Positions 63,718 through 64,000 of a stretch of 64,000 bases of DNA are shown piece by piece. Position 1 is the first letter of the stretch, and each line of letters starts with the position of its first letter. The stretch covers positions 1 through 64,000 of the forward strand of contig NZ_JAYRYK010000001.1 of NCBI RefSeq assembly GCF_041916975.1. Reading direction: 5' to 3'. The stretch is from Sphingosinicella sp041916975 (GTDB taxonomy: Bacteria; Pseudomonadota; Alphaproteobacteria; Sphingomonadales; Sphingomonadaceae). The notes below the pieces were generated by a model, which saw only the letters and a list, made by a program, of their open reading frames with translations, ran no database searches and was not told the DNA's origin. A program made the translations under genes and the position numbers.

Positions 63718-64000
63718 TTTTGGGGCCGTCGGCGCATGTCGATACGTTTACGCGGGACAATCTGCCGCCGTTCGAAGAATGGCCGGACCTGCTGCTCGAT
63801 GGCTTTGAATACCCCGATTATCTGAACGCCGGTGTCGAACTCACCGACGCGATGGTGGAGAAGGGCTTCGGCGATCACACGGCGCTCATCGGTAACGGGC
63901 GGCGGCGCACTTACAAGGAACTGACCGACTGGTCGAACCGCATCGCGCACGCGCTTGTCGAAGACTACGGCATCAAGCCGGGCCACCGCGTTCTGATCCG
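63714..64000 (+). CDS. Aromatic acid-CoA ligase (benzoate/2-aminobenzoate-CoA ligase-like), 3' truncated
   Basis: The first 95 residues of an AMP-forming ligase: TFTRDNLPPFEEWPDLLLDG, YLNAGVELTDAMVEKGFGDHTALIG, RRTYKELTDWSNRIAHALVEDYGIKPGHRVLI. This N-terminus is typical of benzoate- and 2-aminobenzoate-CoA ligases. It would feed the CoA thioester to the monooxygenase/reductase. It overlaps the dehydrogenase stop by ATGA and runs off the window. Confidence 0.85.
   Translation, partial: MILGPSAHVDTFTRDNLPPFEEWPDLLLDGFEYPDYLNAGVELTDAMVEKGFGDHTALIGNGRRRTYKELTDWSNRIAHALVEDYGIKPGHRVLI

Overview
The window is a GC-rich (about 65%) chromosomal segment of an alphaproteobacterium, most likely a sphingomonad (Sphingomonadales). 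The evidence is a compact crtY-crtI-crtB / crtZ carotenoid cluster of the zeaxanthin/nostoxanthin type, a class I lysyl-tRNA synthetase, a TonB-dependent receptor paired with an S9 peptidase, and many short-spaced or overlapping genes. No rRNA, tRNA, CRISPR array or insertion sequence was recognised. Both window edges cut genes: a dihydroorotase at the left and an aromatic acyl-CoA ligase at the right.

Layout. 1-9.6 kb: pyrC-like dihydroorotase, an MHS-type MFS transporter, a Tat-exported dienelactone hydrolase, small membrane proteins, an Ivy-like lysozyme-inhibitor lipoprotein, an exported peroxiredoxin, and a run of small enzymes (DUF1428, DUF2726, PhnA-like, DUF72, LigT-type RNA ligase/cyclic phosphodiesterase, hypoxanthine-DNA glycosylase). 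10.3-12.4 kb: an AT-rich island holding one large DUF262-DUF1524 (GmrSD/SspE-like) gene, a probable defence nuclease. 12.4-16.5 kb: thiC under a TPP riboswitch, then a polysaccharide flippase. 16.4-22.5 kb: carotenoid cluster, in which a sterol-desaturase-family hydroxylase (possible CrtG) diverges from crtY-crtI-crtB, and a sulfotransferase is translationally coupled to crtZ. This gene set could make sulfated hydroxy-carotenoids.

22.6-44.5 kb is mainly housekeeping: paralogous lipoproteins, an Rrf2 regulator with a methyltransferase, lysK, a DinG-like helicase with a SixA-like phosphatase, a SRPBCC/ArsR pair with operator-like repeats, uvrB, three DUF3617 paralogues, an M20 amidohydrolase, a NylB-like serine hydrolase, a CPA2 antiporter, an acyltransferase and class I fumarase. 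44.7-49.2 kb: nrdA-nrdB behind two NrdR boxes spaced 32 bp apart, followed by a second AT-rich insert with a HEPN-like gene (Rx4H motif) and an orphan ParD-type antitoxin with its own promoter and operator.

49.4-57.3 kb: small membrane and envelope proteins, a candidate structured RNA, then a TonB receptor and S9 peptidase probably acting in peptide use. 57.3-64 kb: an operon with overlapping genes encoding bifunctional 2-aminobenzoyl-CoA monooxygenase/reductase, SDR, MarR regulator, enoyl-CoA hydratase, acyl-CoA dehydrogenase and a CoA ligase. It is transcribed away from an arylformamidase-like hydrolase across a perfect 11-bp inverted repeat. Together these suggest kynurenine/anthranilate catabolism through the aerobic CoA-thioester route.

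The best candidates for something new are the carotenoid sulfotransferase, the HEPN gene placed directly behind nrdB, the solitary DUF262-DUF1524 nuclease, and several regulatory structures (a promoter inside a terminator hairpin, a sequestered Shine-Dalgarno, an unassigned structured RNA). All assignments are from reading the sequence; no database search was run.
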